Counted from the stretch's first letter, positions 27,368 to 36,994 are shown. The stretch: 64,000 nt of DNA from Mucilaginibacter segetis (GCF_016522075.1 NZ_JAEHFW010000003.1:558001-622000), one strand, 5' to 3'. Notes: generated by a model not told the origin, from the sequence alone. Numbers and translations are program-made.

Positions 27368-28696
27368 TTAACGCCCGGCATATATCCAGCCGGTTTCGCC
27401 GTCGGCATCTACCAGGTTGTAATTTTTATATACTGCCAGCAGGTTTACCTTACGGCCGCTTACAATTATTTTTTTTCGGGGAGCGTTAAGGCTATCAGGT
27501 GCATTATATAGTGGCTGGTCTGTCTTTAGAGTTATACTACGGATCGTTTTTACTCCGGTTACCGATTTGCTGCTGATAAAACCTAATTTACCGTTAGGCA
27601 AAGTAACTTTATACCAATTGTCGGTTGCGGCATTTACAGTTAATGCGGTTTGTACTCCGGGATTATCTGCCACAGCTGCCCTGGTGGAGGGCATTTCATA
27701 AATTTTATCGTTTTCACCAAGCGTGCGTACCGTAGCATTCAGCAAATTTAAAGGTGCGGTAACAGTAACCGGGTGTTTTATATCCCTGTCTACAAACGCT
27801 AGCGGGTCAATAGCGCCGCTGCCTGTATATATGCCGAAATGTAAATGCGAAGGTGTGGTACGTGCATTGCCGGTATTGCCTACCAGGCCAACGGTATCGC
27901 CGAGCCTGACACTTTGTCCCGGTTGTACCAATTGTTCATCCAGATGGGCATAATACAGGGTGTAATCCTCATCATCGGGGTGAAGAAAGACTACATTGCC
28001 ACCCAAATTATTAACGGTTACCCTTGTAATTATACCATTAGCGGCAGCTATGGCCGGGGTACGCTTTGGTGCAAAAATATCTACGCCCTCATGTTGCCTG
28101 CCGCCTTCATCGCGACTGTCGCCAAAAAAGCTGCCTATATGCGGCTTGCCCGATGCCGCCACCGGGAAGCCTAACGAAGGGCCGGTTGTTATGGTGAGGG
28201 TGTATTCGCCGCTACGCAGCAGTTCCGGCTGCAAGCGTAAAATATATTTACCCGTTTGTTTTACTTCATAAATTAAACCTGAGCCGGAGGTATCGGCATA
28301 GGCATCTCTTTTTGCCTGTCCGGATGTTTGTACGCTAAACAGATCAACGTAAATATTAAAGTTTTGAATGGGTTTTTTGGTGATGCTGATATGTAGTTTT
28401 TGGCCGCGTTTGGCATCAAACCGCAGTGCAGTACCGGTTGCTTTTTCCTGACCAAAGTAGCCTGTCTCTTTATAGGGAATAGCTATATCAAGCGGTGTGC
28501 TGATAATGCTTTGCGCGTTTTGGAGCCAGGCGCTGCCCATAGCGGTTTGGGCGAACCCGGCATCGCGCAGTTTTTGGGCGTAGGCATCATGCGGCGATTG
28601 TTTTTTCAGAAACGAGAACGGCCCTGTTTTACTGCAAGCCGATAAGCCTGCGCAAAATATCATCAATAGCAGGAATTTGTATAATGGTTTGCACAT
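27368..28696 (-). CDS. M23 family metallopeptidase lipoprotein with SH3-like C-terminus
   Basis: 442 residues. A lipoprotein signal ends in LSAC with C21. The LytM (M23) domain includes HEGVDIFAPKRTPA and HLHFG, giving the HxxxD and HxH zinc ligands; the family cleaves peptide crosslinks of peptidoglycan. A beta-rich domain precedes the peptidase, and an SH3-like region follows (about 350-440; two repeats with NWYKV and GWIYAG). Likely periplasmic or outer-membrane attached. It lies 77 bases past the dNK gene on the same strand. Confidence 0.87.
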   Translation of the reverse strand: MCKPLYKFLLLMIFCAGLSACSKTGPFSFLKKQSPHDAYAQKLRDAGFAQTAMGSAWLQNAQSIISTPLDIAIPYKETGYFGQEKATGTALRFDAKRGQKLHISITKKPIQNFNIYVDLFSVQTSGQAKRDAYADTSGSGLIYEVKQTGKYILRLQPELLRSGEYTLTITTGPSLGFPVAASGKPHIGSFFGDSRDEGGRQHEGVDIFAPKRTPAIAAANGIITRVTVNNLGGNVVFLHPDDEDYTLYYAHLDEQLVQPGQSVRLGDTVGLVGNTGNARTTPSHLHFGIYTGSGAIDPLAFVDRDIKHPVTVTAPLNLLNATVRTLGENDKIYEMPSTRAAVADNPGVQTALTVNAATDNWYKVTLPNGKLGFISSKSVTGVKTIRSITLKTDQPLYNAPDSLNAPRKKIIVSGRKVNLLAVYKNYNLVDADGETGWIYAGR

Positions 28697-28773
28697 ATCA
28701 GTCTCTTTTTTAAAGAAACCCGGGGTGCAACTGAAAGTTTTAGGATTTAAGTAATATGCAAACTAACCCTTAG

Positions 28774-29388
28774 CTAAAACAACCCGTTAATCTCCCTTTC
28801 AATCAGGTTAACAATGAAGGCCATGTCTTCGGTATTGTTGGCGAAATCTAATTTATCTTTATCCAATACCAGCAGCTTGCCTAAATTATAGCCATTTATC
28901 CATTTGTTATACTTTTCGTTCAGTTTGGAAAGGTAATCAATACGGATGCCTATTTCATATTCGCGGCCGCGGCGCTGGATGTTATTAACCAAAGTAGGTA
29001 CGGATGCTTTAAGATATACCAGTAGATCGGGTGGTTTAATAAACTCGGTAATGTTATCAAACATACTCTGGTAGTTCTCGTAGTCGCGGGTGGTCATCAG
29101 GCCCATGTCATGCAGGTTCTCGGCAAAAATGTAGGCGTCCTCATATATGGTACGGTCCTGTATAATGTTGCGCCCGCTTTTTTGGATGTCGATGATCTGG
29201 CGGTACCGGCTATTCAGAAAATAAATTTGCAGGTTAAAGCTCCAGCGTTTCATTTCGCTGTAAAAATCTTCCAGATAAGGGTTATTGTCAACAGCTTCAA
29301 AAAGAGGATCCCAGCCATAATTACGGGCCAGCATTTCTGTAAGGGTGGTTTTACCGGCACCTATGTTTCCTACGATAGCAATGTGCAT
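28774..29388 (-). CDS. Deoxynucleoside kinase
   Basis: 204 residues. A P-loop GNIGAGKTTLTEML (7-20), the DRTIYED motif and the lid RGREYE are those of the dGK/dCK family. It phosphorylates deoxynucleosides in the salvage pathway; base preference (dA, dG or dC) cannot be read. Separated from trpS upstream by about 116 bases. Confidence 0.9.
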   Translation of the reverse strand: MHIAIVGNIGAGKTTLTEMLARNYGWDPLFEAVDNNPYLEDFYSEMKRWSFNLQIYFLNSRYRQIIDIQKSGRNIIQDRTIYEDAYIFAENLHDMGLMTTRDYENYQSMFDNITEFIKPPDLLVYLKASVPTLVNNIQRRGREYEIGIRIDYLSKLNEKYNKWINGYNLGKLLVLDKDKLDFANNTEDMAFIVNLIEREINGLF

Positions 29389-29504
29389 TTTATAATAATT
29401 TGTCTCTGAACAAGAATTTTTACAATTTACAGTTTTAGCTTAATTAAAAAACTTAAAATCTGCAATTTTCTTCAACCCTTGTCCATGCTCAGCAAAATGG
29501 ATGT

Positions 29505-30500
29505 TTAAAAGTTACGGAAGCCGATGATCTCACGTACTTCTTTTAAGGTTTTTGAAGCGCTTTCGCGGGCCTTAACGGCACCGTAACGCGCAACCTGCCT
29601 TAAATAAGGCGCATCATTAGCTATCTCATTAATTTTTTCGCGTATAGGCGCGGTAGCTATGATCATATCTTCGGCAAGCTGCTTTTTCATGTCGCCGTAA
29701 CGTATGCTACAGTTATTATAAAGGTCATCAAAATGCGTGTAGGTGTCCGGAGATGAAACCACCTTCATCAGGTCGAACAGGTTTTGTATCTCCTGTGGTT
29801 TTTGCTGATTTTCCTGTGTAGGGCCGCTATCGGTAACGGCACGCATTACCTTTTTACGTATAGCTTCGGGCGTGTCAGATAAATACACCGCGTTACCTTC
29901 CCCCTCAGATTTTCCCATTTTTCCTTTACCATCAAGTCCCGGTATTTTTACCAGGTTTTCGCTAAAGGTAAAAGCATAAGGTTCTGGGAAATAATCATGG
30001 TTATACAGGCGGTTAAAGCGGTTGCCAAAGGTGCGGGCCATTTCCAGGTGCTGTTCCTGATCTTTACCTACGGGTACTTTGGTTGCCTTATGGATAATGA
30101 TATCTGCAGCCATTAAAACAGGGTAGGTAAGTAAGCCGGCGTTTACATTATCAGGCTGTGAGCGCACCTTATCTTTAAAAGATGTGCTGCGTTCCAGTTC
30201 GCCCAGGTAGGCGTTCATGTTCATGTATAAATACAGTTCCGAAATTTCGGGTACATCGCTTTGTACATATATGGTAGCCTTTTCCGGATCGATACCCGCT
30301 GCCAGATACTCTACCAATACCTGTTTCACATTATTATGCAGATTAGCAGGAGTAGGGTGCGTAGTTAACGAATGCAGATCGGCGATAAAAAAAAAGCAAT
30401 TATACTCATGCTGCATCTTCACGAAGTTTTGTACTGCTCCGTAATAATTTCCTAAATGCAGATTTCCGGTTGAGCGTATGCCACTAACAACTGTTTCCAT
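29505..30500 (-). CDS. trpS: Tryptophanyl-tRNA synthetase
   Basis: 331 residues from ATG 30500, matching the family N-terminus (METVVSGIRSTGNLHLGNYYG); the frame continues upstream to 30557 but not as TrpS. Class I motifs are HLGN, equivalent to HIGH, and GKMGKSEG, equivalent to KMSKS. It charges tRNA-Trp. It is divergent from plsC with 40 bases between the starts. Confidence 0.95.
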   Translation of the reverse strand: METVVSGIRSTGNLHLGNYYGAVQNFVKMQHEYNCFFFIADLHSLTTHPTPANLHNNVKQVLVEYLAAGIDPEKATIYVQSDVPEISELYLYMNMNAYLGELERSTSFKDKVRSQPDNVNAGLLTYPVLMAADIIIHKATKVPVGKDQEQHLEMARTFGNRFNRLYNHDYFPEPYAFTFSENLVKIPGLDGKGKMGKSEGEGNAVYLSDTPEAIRKKVMRAVTDSGPTQENQQKPQEIQNLFDLMKVVSSPDTYTHFDDLYNNCSIRYGDMKKQLAEDMIIATAPIREKINEIANDAPYLRQVARYGAVKARESASKTLKEVREIIGFRNF

Positions 30501-30540
30501 AATGGGGCGAAAGTAAGTATTTTTTCTATTTTTGAGGGCG

Positions 30541-31269
30541 ATGAAAATGATATTCAAGAAAGTGCATGTATACCTGTATCAAGGTAGTGTTGCATTTTTT
30601 TATTTCCTGTTTTGGCCTTTTTTGTACTATTTTTCCCGTAAACCATCCCGCTACGTGTATATGAACAGGCTGCGCAGGGCATGGGGCTTCGTCAGTTCAT
30701 TTATGGTAGGCATTTCATACAGTTTTGAATTTGAGCAACCTATCGACTGGAATAAAACTTATATCGTTTGTGCAAATCACACTTCTAACCTGGATATTAC
30801 CGCCATGAGCCTGCTTGTAAAAAGCAATTGCTGTTTTATGGGCAAACAGGAATTACTGGACGGGCTGGTTACCGGATTATTTTTCCGCTCTGTTGATATT
30901 CCGGTTAACCGGGAAAGCAAGATCGCTTCGTTCCGGGCATTTAAGCTGGCTATGGAGCGGTTAGAAAATAATGTTACGATGATCATTTTTCCGGAGGCTA
31001 CCATACCTGACAGCTACCCCCCGCATTTACACGCTTTTAAGAACGGACCGTTCAGGCTGGCTATTGAACAAAAAGTGCCCATAATTCCGGTAACGTCATT
31101 AAATACCTGGAGGGTATTATGGGATAATGGATTAGAACATGGTTCAAAACCCGGCGTTTGTAATATATTTGTACACAGCCCTATCGAAACTGCACATTTA
31201 ACACTGGACGACGCTGATGCTTTGCGTGATAAGGTGCACAGTATTATTAATAATAAATTTGAAGGATGA
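30541..31269 (+). CDS. plsC: 1-acyl-sn-glycerol-3-phosphate acyltransferase
   Basis: 242 residues from ATG 30541 (a TTG frame start at 30532 or ATG at 30547 are alternatives). An N-terminal helix (about 14-32) precedes the acyltransferase motif NHTSNLD (HxxxxD) and FPEATIPD. It acylates lysophosphatidic acid to phosphatidic acid. A TATTTTTG sequence (30527-30534) lies so close to the start that transcription from it would give an almost leaderless mRNA. It overlaps gatC by ATGA. Confidence 0.9.
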   Translation: MKMIFKKVHVYLYQGSVAFFYFLFWPFLYYFSRKPSRYVYMNRLRRAWGFVSSFMVGISYSFEFEQPIDWNKTYIVCANHTSNLDITAMSLLVKSNCCFMGKQELLDGLVTGLFFRSVDIPVNRESKIASFRAFKLAMERLENNVTMIIFPEATIPDSYPPHLHAFKNGPFRLAIEQKVPIIPVTSLNTWRVLWDNGLEHGSKPGVCNIFVHSPIETAHLTLDDADALRDKVHSIINNKFEG

Positions 31270-31556
31270 CCATAGACGAAAAAACAGTTGATAAAATAGC
31301 TCACCTTGCCCGGCTTGAATTAGCTGATGCCGAAAAGCAGGAGATGATAAAGGATATGAACAAGATACTTGGCTTTATGGATAAGCTGAATGAGGTTGAT
31401 ACCGCCGGGGTTGAACCTTTGGTTTATATGACCGAGGAAGTGAATGTTTTGCGTGAAGATGTGGTTAAACAGGATATTACAACCGAAGAAGCGCTAAAAA
31501 ACGCACCTGAACACGACGATAAATATTTTTTGGTGGCTAAAGTTATCAACAAGTAA
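31266..31556 (+). CDS. gatC: Glutamyl-tRNA(Gln)/aspartyl-tRNA(Asn) amidotransferase subunit C
   Basis: 96 residues: VDKIAHLARLELADAEK at the N-terminus and EPLVYM in the middle are typical GatC. It stabilises GatA with GatB in the transamidosome. GatA and GatB are not in the window. ATGA overlap with plsC indicates translational coupling, and a hairpin follows. Confidence 0.92.
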   Translation: MTIDEKTVDKIAHLARLELADAEKQEMIKDMNKILGFMDKLNEVDTAGVEPLVYMTEEVNVLREDVVKQDITTEEALKNAPEHDDKYFLVAKVINK

Positions 31557-31566
31557 ACTAAAGAGG

Positions 31567-31605
31567 GTAGCAGACGGTGGCAACCGCACAGAGCTACTTT
31601 TTTAT
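31567..31605 (+). terminator. Probable terminator after gatC
   Basis: Outer stem GTAGC / GCTAC (31567-31571 and 31593-31597) around an inner CGGT-ACCG hairpin, then TTTTTT. Modest stem strength. Confidence 0.5.
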
Positions 31606-31665
31606 CTTTTATCGATATATCTGTAACATTTTACACCGCCCTATTGTCAAAGAAAATAAAAACGG

Positions 31666-32415
31666 ATGAAGCCAATAGATACCAGTAAAGCAGGACCATT
31701 AATTACCATAAAAAATATCGGGCGCAAGTATGTTATAGGCGCCGAGATCATACATGCTATTAAAGATGTTTCGCTTACCATTAACAAAGGCGAATTTGTA
31801 GCATTAATGGGTCCTTCAGGTTCCGGCAAATCCACTTTAATGAATATACTGGGCTGTTTGGATACGCCAACCAAAGGTGAGTATATTTTGAACGGTATTA
31901 ATGTAAGCCATATGTCAGACAATGAACTGGCGGAGGTACGTAATAATGAGATAGGCTTTGTTTTTCAAACGTTTAACCTTTTACCGCGTAACAGTGCGCT
32001 TGATAATGTTGCCCTGCCTTTAGTGTATGCCGGGATAAATAAAGAGAAAAGGCAGGCACGTGCAAAGGCCGCGCTTGAAAATGTAGGACTGGGAAATCGT
32101 ATGGATCACCGGCCTAACGAACTATCAGGCGGGCAGCGCCAGCGTGTAGCTGTGGCCCGCGCGCTGATCAATGATCCGTCGATCATACTGGCAGATGAGC
32201 CCACAGGTAACCTGGATACCAAAACATCTATAGAAATTATGGGCCTGATGGAAGATATTCACGCTAAAGGCAACACTATAATACTGGTTACGCACGAAGA
32301 GGATATTGCCCTGCATGCTCACCGCATTGTGCGTATGCGCGATGGATTGGTGGAAAATGATTCTATGAACGAAAATATACAAACCGTTCGTAACCGCGAC
32401 GTAGCAGCGACCTGA
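31666..32415 (+). CDS. ABC transporter ATP-binding protein (MacB/LolD type)
   Basis: 249 residues, a single nucleotide-binding domain. Walker A GPSGSGKS (49-56), signature [15 protein letters not shown], Walker B IILADEP, and the H-loop LVTHE. Members pair with four-helix permeases having a periplasmic core, such as MacB, LolC/E or FtsX. No permease is next to it; a MacB-type permease is at 38.7 kb on the same strand. Substrate unknown. Confidence 0.9.
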   Translation: MKPIDTSKAGPLITIKNIGRKYVIGAEIIHAIKDVSLTINKGEFVALMGPSGSGKSTLMNILGCLDTPTKGEYILNGINVSHMSDNELAEVRNNEIGFVFQTFNLLPRNSALDNVALPLVYAGINKEKRQARAKAALENVGLGNRMDHRPNELSGGQRQRVAVARALINDPSIILADEPTGNLDTKTSIEIMGLMEDIHAKGNTIILVTHEEDIALHAHRIVRMRDGLVENDSMNENIQTVRNRDVAAT

Positions 32416-32418
32416 TAT

Positions 32419-33042
32419 TTAACAATTCAGCGCTGCCAGCCTGCAAACAAATTCAGCCATATAAACAGCTTTTTTTGGCGATACCGGCTTTTTATTGCCG
32501 ATGATAAGCGTGTGATTTACAATTTCTATCACGAAATCATCTTCGCGTATATCCATCACCGCATTACGGAAGGTGCGGTCTATACCTTTTACTGCTTTTT
32601 CATGGTCATCAACCAATACATAAAAAGTGTCGCTAAAAGCCTTATCTTCCTTAAAATCAAGTTCAATGGGGTGTATCAGCTCTGCTATTTTATCTACCAG
32701 CGTTTCGGGGCGTATTTTTACCCGGCCCAAATCGTGTTTTAAATAGGCCAGTGCCCAGGTTTGGTGTTCATAAACGTCGGTTACTTTACTTTTTGAAATT
32801 ACTTTTTTTAAATGAGTGTCCGCAAAAAGCAGATAACAGTCGCTGTAGCCGTTTTTTATAACATACGAATCGCGAACGTTAAAGCTGTGATAGGCATTAA
32901 AGGCTTCAAAATCTTCCAGATGGAAATTAATATAGCCGGTATGCTGAACAGGGAATTTAGCTTTTAGTTCACGGTGAGTTGATTGAAAGTGTTCAATATC
33001 GGCCGCGCTTAAGTCAGTAGCATTAAAAGGTAGTGCATCCAT
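32419..33042 (-). CDS. Conserved hypothetical protein
   Basis: 207 residues, soluble, no signal peptide. Not recognised. Composition is normal (mixed alpha/beta), with HxHDLGRVKIRPETLVDKIAEL-type helices and a C-terminal Cys-containing end. Convergent with the ABC ATPase gene; the two stops are three bases apart. Confidence 0.7.
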   Translation of the reverse strand: MDALPFNATDLSAADIEHFQSTHRELKAKFPVQHTGYINFHLEDFEAFNAYHSFNVRDSYVIKNGYSDCYLLFADTHLKKVISKSKVTDVYEHQTWALAYLKHDLGRVKIRPETLVDKIAELIHPIELDFKEDKAFSDTFYVLVDDHEKAVKGIDRTFRNAVMDIREDDFVIEIVNHTLIIGNKKPVSPKKAVYMAEFVCRLAALNC

Positions 33043-33122
33043 TTATTAATATAGTTGTGCTAAATTAATAAAAAGGAATTTGCTTATTAAAATAGGGTGG
33101 TTGTTTTGTTTAATTCAAAAGG

Positions 33123-33896
33123 TTACTCCCACCATTTTATATTTTCAATCCTTTTAGAAGCAGGGTTTTCTATATCCCGAAGAGTTTGCCAGCCATTTGT
33201 TAAATATTTAGTCGCAGGCGAAAACTCTGCCGCACCAATATCTAAATCACCCGAATCCGGTATTCTAAAATCTCCCCAATTGCATTTTTTTATCAGCTTA
33301 CCATTATAGCTTATCCATTCACCAACAAATTCATTATTTGAATAACCGTCGGCGTTAAAATTTATATCGTCGTAACGGAGCGCGTTTTTATTATCGATAT
33401 AGAAATATGAAATAAAACATCCCTTAAGTACACCTGAATGAGTTTGTTGACTATTTTCCTTTAATAAGTAATCGCCAATTATAGTGTATTCACCCTTAAT
33501 GCCCTTGCTTTTGTATTCATTGTCAACTCCGTATGAGATGTTTTTTACAGCCCGGATGTTTGTTATTTTTATGACTCCGTAAAATTCATCAATGTTATTC
33601 TTAACCATTGATTTTCCGTAAATGCTATAGGTGTCGGCATGTACCGGATTCTTTTCGACAGAAATGAATTTCACCCGAATACGCTGATAATTGTCCCCTA
33701 TAAAACCATAAACGTCAGAGTTTTTGGTATGGGTAAATATCTCCGAGAAATTATACTTAAGAAACTCAGGCTTTAATTCTGTTGAAGAAAAGTAGCTATT
33801 GCTAAGTGCATCTTCTTTATGTTTTTGAGCAGAACTTTGCGCAAATGCATTCAAAAAGTGCAAAATATAAAAGCCAGTAATTATGACACGTTTCAC
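33123..33896 (-). CDS. Hypothetical secreted protein
   Basis: 257 residues with a signal peptide (about 1-19, AFAQ). The mature part is rich in Asn, Tyr and Gly with beta-strand character. No family recognised. It is slightly more AT-rich than its neighbours. Its neighbours, a conserved hypothetical on the left and a secreted chitinase on the right, give no functional hint. Confidence 0.7.
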   Translation of the reverse strand: MKRVIITGFYILHFLNAFAQSSAQKHKEDALSNSYFSSTELKPEFLKYNFSEIFTHTKNSDVYGFIGDNYQRIRVKFISVEKNPVHADTYSIYGKSMVKNNIDEFYGVIKITNIRAVKNISYGVDNEYKSKGIKGEYTIIGDYLLKENSQQTHSGVLKGCFISYFYIDNKNALRYDDINFNADGYSNNEFVGEWISYNGKLIKKCNWGDFRIPDSGDLDIGAAEFSPATKYLTNGWQTLRDIENPASKRIENIKWWE

Positions 33897-33963
33897 TAAT
33901 AACCAAAACTATAAAATTTAAGTTACTATTAAATATTTAATAGGAAACAGGATGAAAGAAAAG

Positions 33964-34974
33964 TTACCTGTATGGCGCCATGCTACCGCATGAACAAGCA
34001 CAGTTATTATCGCTGGCTCCTAATTCCTTTAAAAAGAACTGGTAAAAACCAATACGATCGTGCATGCTGTATATATCTTCGCCCTGGTTGCACTCTACGG
34101 CTCCGTTCACAATGTTAATGGTCATACCGAAGCCCGGTACACGCCCTTTTGCCTTATCATCGGCAGAGGGCTGCCATTTTCCTATCATTACATCGTGGGC
34201 CGATGGTTTATGGGTTTCGGGTGTCATCCAAAAATATATAGCGGTTTTAAATGATACTACGGGGTCGGTCTCTACCAGGTCGGGGTTATTAAGCAGAATG
34301 TTTTTATCGCCAAAAATACAATCAGACGCGTAACCATAGTTGCCATTATAGCTTAGTTGCATAGGGCCGCGACCATAATATTTTTTTCCTTTTACGGGTG
34401 GGTATTCGTCACTGTCGCTTATATAGTTTAATGCGGTATTCTCTTCATGCAACTCCATTAAACCATCGGTATAGCTTCCGTTTTGGCCGTGGCGTGTTTC
34501 ATGCGCTATATGGGCAAAAAAAGCCGCCAGTTCCCGTTTGTTGGTTTGAGCATCTGCTTCGGTGCAAAAATTACCGTAATCAACAGTGTAAGTGCTGTCG
34601 GGTTTAACCTTGGCCCAGGCCTCATCCCAATCCCCATCCTGGCGCACAACTGTTGCCTTGCCGGTAGATTTGTCTGTTCGGGTAAACTGATAAACGGATA
34701 CCGCCCGTCTTACCACCTTTACCTTGATATTGGCCAGTTCATTCACCGCTTTTATAAATGCCTGATAAGTATAAAATTTATTCCGTTCCGGAAAAAGTTC
34801 ATTAAACTGTTTTTCGCTTAATAGCGCCGAAAAGGAAGGCCGGGGTGCGACAGAAGCTTCAGTTTCTTTGTGTGCGGCCGATGAACTACTGCTGTTGCCG
34901 CAATTAAAACTTAACAGCACTACGGAAAATAAACCTGTAAAGGCCAGTTTGGCGGTTGATACCATGGGTTTCAT
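33964..34974 (-). CDS. Glycoside hydrolase family 19 chitinase, probable lipoprotein
   Basis: 336 residues. A signal segment with C25 in SFNC is followed by a Ser-rich linker; the -1 residue Asn departs from the standard lipobox. The GH19 domain shows FFAHIAHETRHG (152-163, catalytic Glu159), KKYYGRGPMQLSYN (197-210) and VNGAVECNQGED. GH19 enzymes hydrolyse chitin or related GlcNAc polymers; fungal or arthropod chitin would be the natural substrate, and peptidoglycan-like targets are possible. Confidence 0.88.
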   Translation of the reverse strand: MKPMVSTAKLAFTGLFSVVLLSFNCGNSSSSSAAHKETEASVAPRPSFSALLSEKQFNELFPERNKFYTYQAFIKAVNELANIKVKVVRRAVSVYQFTRTDKSTGKATVVRQDGDWDEAWAKVKPDSTYTVDYGNFCTEADAQTNKRELAAFFAHIAHETRHGQNGSYTDGLMELHEENTALNYISDSDEYPPVKGKKYYGRGPMQLSYNGNYGYASDCIFGDKNILLNNPDLVETDPVVSFKTAIYFWMTPETHKPSAHDVMIGKWQPSADDKAKGRVPGFGMTINIVNGAVECNQGEDIYSMHDRIGFYQFFLKELGASDNNCACSCGSMAPYR

Positions 34975-35089
34975 AGTTTATAAATAATATATATTTGAGC
35001 AAAACACCTACTGCAAGTTTAAGTTTAAACAACTTATATTTCGCACAAAAAGAAGAAACGTTGTTAAATATTTTTAATTATAACCATAT

Positions 35090-35638
35090 ATGAAGATATA
35101 CACTAAAACCGGCGATAAAGGGTATACCTCGCTGATAGGCGGTACCCGCGTACCCAAGCATCACCTGCGGATAGAGAGCTATGGTACTGTTGATGAACTT
35201 AACTCCTATATCGGTTTAATTCGTGATCAGGAAATAGGCGAACACTACCAAAATATACTAAAGCAAATACAGGACAGGCTTTTTACCATTGGAGCCTCGT
35301 TAGCGGCCGATCCGGAAAAATCAAAAATGGTGATCCCCGATCTGACGGATGCGGATATTGAGCTGCTGGAAAAAGAAATGGACGCCATGAATGAACAACT
35401 GCCCGAATTAAGGCATTTTATATTACCCGGCGGCAGCACAACGGTATCGTATTGTCACATAGCGCGATGTGTATGCAGGCGGGCAGAGCGTATTTCGGTT
35501 CATCTGGCTGAGGTAAGCCAGGTTGATGAGCGGGTGAATATTTACCTGAACAGGCTTAGCGACTATCTTTTTACCTTAGCGCGTGCTATTGGTAATGACA
35601 ATAAAATACCTGAAAATCAGTGGATTGCAAGAGTTTAA
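35090..35638 (+). CDS. Cob(I)alamin adenosyltransferase, PduO type
   Basis: 182 residues. The N-terminal TKTGDKGYTSLIGGTRVPK binds ATP, RIESYGTVDELNSYIG follows, and RCVCRRAER is the late family motif. It adenosylates cobalamin to make coenzyme B12. No cobalamin riboswitch was seen in the 115 bases upstream; a TATATTTG box (34990-34997) could be its -7 element. Confidence 0.94.
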   Translation: MKIYTKTGDKGYTSLIGGTRVPKHHLRIESYGTVDELNSYIGLIRDQEIGEHYQNILKQIQDRLFTIGASLAADPEKSKMVIPDLTDADIELLEKEMDAMNEQLPELRHFILPGGSTTVSYCHIARCVCRRAERISVHLAEVSQVDERVNIYLNRLSDYLFTLARAIGNDNKIPENQWIARV

Positions 35639-35678
35639 AAAAATTACAAAAAAATAGTAATAATCAACTTAAAAATAT

Positions 35679-35700
35679 TATACTTTTGCGAAAAAGTATA
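35679..35700 (+). promoter_or_regulatory. -7 box (TACTTTTG) in a small dyad upstream of the DUF2795 gene
   Basis: TACTTTTG at 35681-35688 matches the Bacteroidota -7 consensus, 36 bases before the start codon. TATACTTTT and AAAAGTATA at 35679-35700 form an inverted repeat around it, which could be a repressor site. Confidence 0.45.
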
Positions 35701-35722
35701 ATTTACCAATTAATATAAAGAC

Positions 35723-35944
35723 ATGTATTGGACACTTGAACTTGCATCCCATTTGGAAGATGCGCCATGGCCGGCAACAAAAGATGAATTAATAGATTAC
35801 GCCATTCGTTCCGGAGCGCCCGTTGAGGTTATTGAGAACCTGCAGGCCCTGGAGGATGATGGTGAGCCATATGAGAATATTGAAGAGATATGGCCTGATT
35901 ATCCTACAAAGGATGACTTCTTTTTTAACGAAGACGAATATTAA
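35723..35944 (+). CDS. DUF2795 domain protein
   Basis: 73 residues: WPATKDELIDYAIRSGAPVEVIENLQAL is the DUF2795 core. Acidic, small and soluble, function unknown. A strong terminator follows immediately and a -7 box lies upstream, so the gene is a complete small transcription unit. Confidence 0.82.
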   Translation: MYWTLELASHLEDAPWPATKDELIDYAIRSGAPVEVIENLQALEDDGEPYENIEEIWPDYPTKDDFFFNEDEY

Positions 35945-35966
35945 AAAACGCCTGAATATAAAAAAA

Positions 35967-35990
35967 GCACTGAAAATCAGTGCTTTTTTT
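35967..35990 (+). terminator. Terminator of the DUF2795 gene
   Basis: Perfect GCACTGA / TCAGTGC stem with a 3-base loop, flanked by A-run and T-run (TTTTTTT). Confidence 0.9.
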
Positions 35991-36075
35991 GTTTGAACTC
36001 CTTTTTGGAATGGTTTTGGCATTGTTAAGCGTAACTTATAACATTTAATACTTAACAACTTAAAAACATTACAAC

Positions 36076-36222
36076 ATGAGAGGTTTATTGTACATAATTG
36101 CTGTTATCCTTGTAATAGGATGGGCATTCGGATTTTTTTACGCAAATGCTGGTGGTATAATCCACATTTTATTGGTTATTGCCATTGTAGCTTTGCTTTT
36201 AGGGGTGATAAGAAGGGCCTGA
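36076..36222 (+). CDS. lmo0937-family small membrane protein
   Basis: 48 residues: MRGLLYIIAVILVIGWAF, then a short glycine turn and a second helix, ending RRA. The two-helix lmo0937/YtxH-neighbour type is recognised by the fixed length and GWxxGF-like middle; function is unknown. ACAAC precedes the ATG without a strong ribosome site. A terminator reaching into ispD ends this gene. Confidence 0.8.
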   Translation: MRGLLYIIAVILVIGWAFGFFYANAGGIIHILLVIAIVALLLGVIRRA

Positions 36223-36246
36223 TAAGGTATTTATTAATAAATACGA

Positions 36247-36276
36247 GCCATTAGTTTTATAGCTGATGGCTTTTTT
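36247..36276 (+). terminator. Terminator of the 48-residue gene, overlapping ispD
   Basis: GCCATTAG / CTGATGGC stem (one wobble) with TTTTTT on the plus strand only. It covers the last codons of ispD on the other strand. Confidence 0.75.
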
Positions 36277-36982
36277 GTTTAATAAGGGTTTCGGCAATGG
36301 CTATATCTTCGGGGAAAGTTATTTTAATATTACTGTGGCTGCCTTCAATAAGATTTATTTTTATGCCTGAACTTTCCACAACGGATGCATCGTCGGTAAA
36401 TAAGGCGGTATAGGGCTGCTCATATGCCTTTTTAATTAGCGCTGAACGGAATGTTTGTGGGGTTTGTATCAGATACACCTCGTCGCGGTTAAGCGCTGTT
36501 GTGGTGCCTTCTTTTAGCTGCCTTACAGAATCGCGGCTTTTAACGGCTGTTACTGCCGTACCGTTATCAAGTGCACTTTGGTAAGCCTCCTGAATTACTT
36601 TTTCACTAATTAACGGGCGTACAGCATCGTGTACAGCAATTAGCACATTTTTTTCGGAAATCTGGTCAATAGCGTTTTTTACAGAGTGAAAACGTGTTTC
36701 GCCGCCATTTATCAATAGGTGTGGTATAGTAAAGTTATGCACAAGGCATAATTCTCTCCACATTTCGTGATAATCAGCATGTAGTACTACAATAATTTGC
36801 GGGGCGGTTTGGCCGTTACTAAATGCTTCTATAGTGTGCATTAATACGGGCCGATTATTGAGCAATAAAAATTGCTTAGGTACAACAGACTGCATACGTG
36901 TACCCGTACCACCGGCTACTATAACGGCGTAAGTTTTAGATTGAGAGTTAGAATTATGCGCTGTAGAAATGGACATATTCAA
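36257..36982 (-). CDS. ispD: 2-C-methyl-D-erythritol 4-phosphate cytidylyltransferase
   Basis: 241 residues. YAVIVAGGTGTRMQSVVPKQF is the nucleotide-binding N-terminus, VHDAVRPLI and TDDASVVE are the later motifs. It makes CDP-methylerythritol in the non-mevalonate isoprenoid pathway. The start may be at M1 or M3; the first 17 residues are non-conserved. Its 3' end overlaps the terminator of the small plus-strand gene. Confidence 0.93.
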   Translation of the reverse strand: MNMSISTAHNSNSQSKTYAVIVAGGTGTRMQSVVPKQFLLLNNRPVLMHTIEAFSNGQTAPQIIVVLHADYHEMWRELCLVHNFTIPHLLINGGETRFHSVKNAIDQISEKNVLIAVHDAVRPLISEKVIQEAYQSALDNGTAVTAVKSRDSVRQLKEGTTTALNRDEVYLIQTPQTFRSALIKKAYEQPYTALFTDDASVVESSGIKINLIEGSHSNIKITFPEDIAIAETLIKQKSHQL

Positions 36983-36994
36983 AAATGAGCTAAC

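Noticed and set aside
35005..35089. Cobalamin riboswitch before the adenosyltransferase
   Set aside because: The upstream region is short and AT-rich and has no B12-box-like or structured GC-containing elements.
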